A DNA stretch of 64,000 nt, taken from positions 5,084,001 to 5,148,000 of the forward strand of contig NC_083513.1 in NCBI RefSeq assembly GCF_032362555.1, read 5' to 3'. The position numbers and the translations under genes are program-made. This document shows positions 58,850 through 64,000 of this stretch, piece by piece (position 1 is the stretch's first letter; each line of letters begins with the position of its first letter). The DNA comes from Amyelois transitella (taxonomy: Eukaryota; Arthropoda; Insecta; Lepidoptera; Pyralidae). A model generated the notes under the pieces. That model ran no database searches and was not told the origin of the DNA. It saw only the letters and a program-made list of their open reading frames with translations.

Positions 58850-59962
58850 TTATGATATCTTCAATCTATCTATATGCTGCTGTGGGGGTAGACCATGTAT
58901 CCTCTGTAAATGTCGTGTGACGTTGCGACGTCTGGCAAATGAATTATCACAGACTGTACAACGATAGGTATATTGTGGACCTCGATGACGGTTTTTGTGG
59001 ATTCGCATTAAAGTTACTGATTTAAAACGAGCTGGGCACTGGTCACATTGTACATTTTTCTCTGGTAAGTGTATAGCAACATGTTGAAGGTAGCTACTCT
59101 TACGATGGAATCCTGTACCACACTCTGCACAGACATATGGTTTCTCACCAGTATGAGTGCGTTCATGAATTTTAACCTGCTCAGCATTAGATGCCCTGTA
59201 GTCACAGTACGAACATTTGTCAGTTTTCTCATAACCATGTTTAGCTCGACAATGCATTAATAGTAGACGTCGGGTGATAAATTTTTTACCACAGTGCTCA
59301 CAAACCACATCAAAGCCTGTATGTATCTTGTAATGATTTCGCAGTGACAGCTTTGATGTTAAAATCTTATTGCATATTTCACATTCTATCTCTTCTCTAA
59401 CTTTCTGCATATCTTTTTTACCTGCTTCTTTTTTTACACTTATCTTCAGCTTTGAACTCTCTCTTTTTTTTGTCTTAGTTCTATTCATGTTTCTTTTCTC
59501 CATTAATTCTACTTCACAATTTTCATACTGCATTTTACTATCATCTATACTTATTTTTTCATTCTCATTGCATTGTAATGTGTCTAATGTTATATTATCA
59601 TCAAAGTCCTCGAAATTGTCTAAATCAGATACAACAATCAATATGGACTTATTGCTTCTTCCTGATTCTAATTTCAAAGATTCAAATGGCTCCAATTTGA
59701 CATCGTAGCAATTGTCTTCCAGTCTTTTGAGAAGCATTCTTTGTACATTATGGGCCTTTTTTCTAAACTGGTTATTATCGTTAATTAAATCAATGCAAGA
59801 AGAACACATTACTTGTGGAAGGTTATCATTTATTTCTACCTTAACAGCTGAAGCTTTGAATATGGCTTCCGTGTACTTCTCAGCATACTCTGGCATAGCA
59901 AAAATTGGGTTAAGATTTTGTGTACCTAAACAGGTTCTACACTCAGATTCCATGGCAAACAA
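58850..59962 (-). CDS. ZAD and six-C2H2 zinc-finger transcription factor
   Basis: One uninterrupted frame of 370 residues. Residues 8-60 are a ZAD (zinc-finger associated) domain with C8, C11, C53 and C56, followed by its helix (FRKKAHNVQRM). A charged linker with acidic and then Lys-rich parts leads to six C2H2 fingers at about 194-214, 221-242, 250-270, 278-298, 306-326 and 335-356. A TGEKPY linker precedes the fourth. ZAD domains dimerise, and the fingers bind DNA; such genes are expanded in insects and mostly act as nuclear regulators or chromatin architects. The target is unknown and I cannot name the orthologue. Met1 is used here, but Met4 is equally possible. It stands divergent to TAF5L, with 1.3 kb between starts. 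Confidence 0.93.
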   Translation of the reverse strand: MFAMESECRTCLGTQNLNPIFAMPEYAEKYTEAIFKASAVKVEINDNLPQVMCSSCIDLINDNNQFRKKAHNVQRMLLKRLEDNCYDVKLEPFESLKLESGRSNKSILIVVSDLDNFEDFDDNITLDTLQCNENEKISIDDSKMQYENCEVELMEKRNMNRTKTKKRESSKLKISVKKEAGKKDMQKVREEIECEICNKILTSKLSLRNHYKIHTGFDVVCEHCGKKFITRRLLLMHCRAKHGYEKTDKCSYCDYRASNAEQVKIHERTHTGEKPYVCAECGTGFHRKSSYLQHVAIHLPEKNVQCDQCPARFKSVTLMRIHKNRHRGPQYTYRCTVCDNSFARRRNVTRHLQRIHGLPPQQHIDRLKIS

Positions 59963-60282
59963 AGTTTCTATGGCTTACTTCATAATAAATACCTACTTAG
60001 CTTTATGTCATTTTAAAAAGATTACATCTGCAAAATGTTGTAATACGCAAAGTTATTAAGCTGCACTAAAATTCCTCAACTCAAACCATTTAGCAATTAA
60101 TTGCATTCAATGATATAGTTTTAATTTTCAAATAAACAAAATTAAGGTAAACAAAAGCTATGTAGAATGTAGAAAAGAACCTCCCTCGGGCAAAAGCAAC
60201 TTCAGTAAGATGTCATGTCATGTCTTATTTTGACAATGACAAATAACAAAATACTTTAATTCTTTGCTTTGATCGCGAATCT

Positions 60283-60877
60283 TAATATATAAAAATGAAT
60301 CGCAAAATGTGTTGGTAAGCACATACGGACCAATTTGGCCAATTCTTTGTTTTTAAATGTTCTTTAAAATTTCAGGATGCCTTTCACGGCGGGAAAAATT
60401 CGAATAATTGCCGAAAAAACCCTTAAAACAGCCTTTTTCTTTTTGCCATACAAACATTCTAACTTAAACATATAGTCAATTTGAGCTTTATAGCTTTTGT
60501 ATAAAGTTCACGCCCCGTCACCAGGGGACGGTTCTGTTCAGCAGGATTTTTTGCCCCTATTATAAAGTAGGTACAGCGGGAGCGATAATTCAGCTCGACC
60601 GCCACCAAAGGGAAGATCTTCCGCCAGGCTAGGTGTGATGCCTGGGGAACTGTTGAGTTGAGTCGGAGGTTGTATTAATGCTCTAATCCAAGAATTTTTT
60701 TTTCTTTTTCAAAAAATAATTGCGATTTAGGACAGTTTTTGTGTGATTGGTTGTTGTGACGTGTGGCGTAGAGATGTCGCCACATAGTTAAGAACAAAAC
60801 ATAGAAAAGAAAGAAAAGAAAAGAAACTGCTACGTTACAAATCTTTTTGACAGAACAAAGTCTGTCGGGTCCGCTAG
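60283..60877 (+). mobile_element. CTAG-ended dispersed repeat (Helitron-like)
   Basis: It starts near TTAATATATAAAAATGAATC and ends GTCTGTCGGGTCCGCTAG (60860-60877), again a GC-rich CTAG terminus. The middle includes the 42-base sequence shared with 37323-37364 (GTGATTGGTTGTTGTGACGT). Several insertions may be layered here. There is no coding capacity. Confidence 0.5.
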
Positions 60878-60884
60878 CCTATGT

Positions 60885-60965
60885 CCTGTCCCTTTTACAA
60901 CATCCATGGGAAAGACAAGGAGTAGTCCTATTCTTTTTTATTGGCGCTAGGAACCACATGGCACT
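60885..60965 (-). repeat. Dispersed repeat, family A fragment
   Basis: CCCTTTTACAACATCCATGG and TCCTATTCTTTTTTATTGGC, then GGAACCACATGGC, match the end of family A. Confidence 0.55.
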
Positions 60966-61251
60966 TACAATTATGTACTTCATTTACAACTCTAAAAACT
61001 GAAAAGGGCGCTAGAATTAACGTCAAAAGCGTCAAGTAGGCAGCACTGACTTTGATATGGCTTGAATTTGGCATTATGTATGATTGGCGTTTGACGGTTT
61101 AATAAGCAAAATTGTCGTTGTCACTGTCTGTCTAGGAGGGAGTATAGTGACAATTGCTATTTGCGTTCGGTGTTGCATTGTTTTGTTGTGTTTAGGAAGG
61201 ATTTTTTTATTTTACAATTAATTATTGAATTAAACTATTTAAATATAATAA

Positions 61252-64000
61252 ATGTCTCTTATTAAGAAATCTAGAAATGATGCCATTAAAGCAGCAGTTA
61301 CATCATATTTGGAACGAAGAAACTATCCTGTATGTACTCTACCTACATTATTTTAACAACAAAATTAGTTATTCAGTATAATGTAAAATATTTTTCAGTT
61401 CTAATTTTGGGCTTTTTCAGGACATAGATGTGTTCAGTAACACCCACTCAACAAACCAAAGCGCTGAACAAATGGCGGTGGCTACTATTGTTCAATGTGA
61501 ATCAAGTCGCACTAATTCTATCCTATTTTCATGCATCAACAATGATTTTGCCCAATACGACATACAGTATTCAAGGTATAATTATTACTAATTAAAATCA
61601 TTGTGTTTGTAGAGAAAGAAATATTTTATATCATATGTCAAAACCTTTCAGGTTAGTGAACTTCATTAAGGAAATAAAAAATGAGAAAGTAAGAAATGAA
61701 CTATTGGGATTATTAAGTCCATTACTCTGTCACTTGTACCTGGAAATGTTACGAGGTGGACACAGCAGTGCTGCTCAAGTATTTCTTAAGCGGCACTCTG
61801 CAACTTTGCCTCAAAAAGATTTGTCTTACCATCAACCTATAGATGGGAATCTGCCATCAGCATTATATCGCCCTAACAGCTTGGAACAACTGTTTAATTC
61901 TCTTCAAAATGGTACTATAGACAATGAAACTCCAGAGAAGGACTACATGAATCAAATATTGGATGATATTGGCTCTATATATACTCTGCAAGAAATTGAA
62001 TCTCGGCCAACTATTGCTGCTTTTAGGTAATTAATTTTACATTATCTAAACTAATATTATAAAGCTGAAGAGTTTGTTTGTTTGAACGCGCTAATCTCAG
62101 GAAGTGCTGGTTCGAATTGAAATAATCTTTTTGTGTTGAATAGACCAATTATCGAGGAAGGCTTTAGGCTATATAACGTATCACGCTGCAACTATAAGGA
62201 GCAAAGAAATAATGTAAAATGTGAAAAAAAAACACGGCGAAAATTATTCGCCCTTGAGGGTTGCAATGATGCCCAAAATAACTATTCCACGCGGACGGAG
62301 TCGCGGGCACAGCTAGTATTGATATAAAAGCAATTTGAGAGTTTTCACTCCATTGAAGATTAATGGGCTTTCATTACAAATATTGAGAATTTCTATTTTT
62401 ATAGTAATATTCAGAATCCCTTGCATTGTTAATGTTTCTCCATTTAAATTTAATAATAATTTCTTGTTTTATTAATTGTGTGTCTCATATAAGAGTACCT
62501 TCCATCCGTCCGTCCTTAGGTCTAGCAAATATGATGTTTACTTGTCCCAAGATGCACTGAATATGTTGAAAGCATACCTGGCAAAGCATGGACATGTTCT
62601 TCTGATACAAGTGCTTCAAACTTGGTTCCATATTGATGTGAACAGTGATGCTAACAAGAAAAATTCTGTGAGTGTTAGAATTAATTTATTTTTGTATTTC
62701 TGTAATAAACAGTTTATTCTACTTAATAGTACTTAACACATACATACATACATTACACACATTCTTTATTTCTTCTATCAAGTCTATTTATTATATTACA
62801 TTATACACAGTACATTGCCTGACATTAACCTATATCTTTTCTTGTTGTTTATAAAAATCTTCTAAACACTATATCACTCTGCAGGAAGATGAAGAAGAGC
62901 AATTGGAGGAAACTAATGTCTCAGTAAACTCAGAAGAAAAGACAACAGAAATAAAAGGCAGGTAGCATTCATAAAATTAGGTATAATGGAAGTAGTATTA
63001 TTCCTTAATAATATACCTTAATAATTATTTCTAATGAATATGACGTCATAACTGATGGTTGGGACTAACGCCGGAACACACGTCTATAAAAAAAAATTGA
63101 GTAATTTTTCTCAAATTGACACGTTTATTATTTAAATTTTGCTATTTTATAAATATGGCATTTGTTATTATTCCAATCTTTATGGTATGTCATAGAAATA
63201 ACAGTACTCACAATGTTTGTAATTTTTTTTTTCAAATATAGATATTTTTGCTAAATGTAATGGACATGCTGAATATCAAAGTGTGGACAAGGAGTTGAGG
63301 GATTTACAAGATGCGATAAAAGGAGTCAGAGAATCATTAGCACCACTTAAACTGTACAAAATATCAGCACCGGACACACAGTGAGTGATATAAAAAGAAA
63401 TATTTATCCAAATCTAGAATTTGCTGATATCTTCGTTGAGGGCAGTAGTAGTTAATCCCATAGGAACTATTATGCTTTTCTCAGGATGATATGTAGATAC
63501 ACTCTTCTCAGTAAATTCCTATGGGCATGCAAAATTATTTTCATAAAATTTTCTTTAAGTAGACTAAGCTAACTAAAAGGTGACAAGACAAATGGTCAAT
63601 ACTAGTTGCTATATGTTTGATAGTGTTTCTAGTCACTTGGCAAGAATTATTGATAATGCATCTCCCTCGCGATACAGCGGGGGAATGCTGCCAGTGTGAT
63701 GAGTACCTTCGTATCAGGTAGATTCGAGACAGGTCTTTGTGGCTTAAAATATGTTTTCTTTTTGGTTTTTTCGTGAGATAAATATTGTATTTACATATTA
63801 TAGTTGTTTGTTTATTATTAATTTCATTATGTTTACTTTAAAAACTTAACTGATATTTACAGCTTAATTTGCGCAAAGACTGATACAAACTGCAATATAC
63901 TGTGTGGAGGCTTCAGCAACTCAGAGATTAGACTTTGGGATCTCGGTCAGAACAATGTGAAAAAGAGAGTGAATCGGAATATATCTGAAATCGAGCTGGC
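61252..64000 (+). CDS. Taf5l: TAF5L (wda-type) SAGA subunit, 5' part
   Basis: Seven exons are visible: 61252-61329, 61421-61575, 61652-62026, 62520-62667, 62885-62957, 63242-63380 and 63863 to the window end. The N-terminus (residues 1-28, IKAAVTSYLERRNYPD) matches the LisH-like start of TAF5L, and SAEQMAVATIVQCESS with the following helices (LVNFIKEI...LLCHLYLEML) matches the TAF5 N-terminal NTD2 domain. The last exon opens a WD40 repeat (ILCGGFSNSEIRLWDL). TAF5L (Drosophila wda, human PAF65-beta) is the paralogue of TAF5 used in the SAGA histone acetyltransferase complex, in the nucleus. The extra segment encoded by 61652-62026 is longer than I expect. The intron 62958-63241 requires a GC donor. 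Most of the WD40 propeller lies beyond the window. Confidence 0.9.
62056..62316 (+). mobile_element. Dispersed repeat family B, copy 3, TAF5L intron 3
   Basis: It runs from AAAGCTGAAGAGTTTGTTTG to GTCGCGGGCACAGCTAG and is colinear with the copies at 20201 and 58398. It sits wholly inside the intron 62027-62519. Confidence 0.65.

Larger units (their letters stand above)
59963..61251. other. Divergent intergenic region
   Basis: It lies between the ZAD gene start (minus) and the TAF5L start (plus). It holds a CTAG-ended repeat (60283-60877) and a family A fragment (60885-60965). The promoters of the two genes should sit at its two ends; no TATA box stands out. Confidence 0.6.

Noticed and set aside
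59370-59708. 112-codon plus-strand frame rich in Phe/Ser/Leu
   Set aside because: Antisense shadow of the Lys/Glu-rich linker of the ZAD zinc-finger gene.

Overview
The window is insect nuclear DNA, most likely from a moth or butterfly (Lepidoptera). It is AT-rich, with GT-AG introns, a cuticle-type chitin-binding gene, a ZAD zinc-finger gene (an insect-expanded family), a TTAA-flanked piggyBac-like element, a Jockey-clade LINE, and many short dispersed repeats of kinds I associate with lepidopteran genomes, including several Helitron-like repeats ending in CTAG. No bacterial, organellar or viral segment was seen, and no CRISPR array or rRNA. The only tRNA-like sequence is a SINE head.

Layout. 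1-13677: gene-poor flank with dispersed repeats. 13678-36537 (minus): a four-exon gene for a small secreted chitin-binding protein with one CBM14 domain (CPAP1-type). Its second intron is 19.6 kb and is full of transposons: a SINE, MITEs, a Tc1-like relic, a fold-back element, Helitron-like pieces, an almost intact Jockey-clade LINE and a THAP-bearing TIR element. 37917-40304: a complete piggyBac-like element with TTAA duplications and a transposase gene frameshifted at an 11-base homopolymer. 41970-54012 (plus): a 22-exon gene for a 1706-residue RING/B-box/five-Tudor protein, the RNF17/Qin type of piRNA-pathway factor. 54336-56766 (minus, convergent with qin): a five-exon secreted cyclase/kynurenine-formamidase-type enzyme with a second, frameshifted copy of its first exon inside intron 1. 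58850-59962 (minus): an intronless ZAD plus six-C2H2 transcription factor. 61252-64000 (plus, cut by the window end): the 5' part of a TAF5L (wda-type) SAGA subunit.

How the genes relate. They do not form a pathway; they are ordinary neighbours in an animal genome. The exon models for the four spliced genes were built by hand from splice sites. All reading phases close, and the total lengths divide exactly (192, 1706 and 271 codons plus stop for the three complete genes). One intron, in TAF5L, only works with a GC-AG boundary. A piRNA factor, whose family silences transposons, happens to sit next to recent-looking transposons; that is coincidence unless shown otherwise.

I did not find a convincing new biological system. 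The best leads are the duplicated first exon of the cyclase gene, the piggyBac element with three copies of a 15-base palindrome and a one-base frameshift before its third catalytic aspartate, a 35-bp perfect inverted repeat upstream of qin, a miRNA-like hairpin near 2.8 kb, and the nested transposon structure around the Jockey element.
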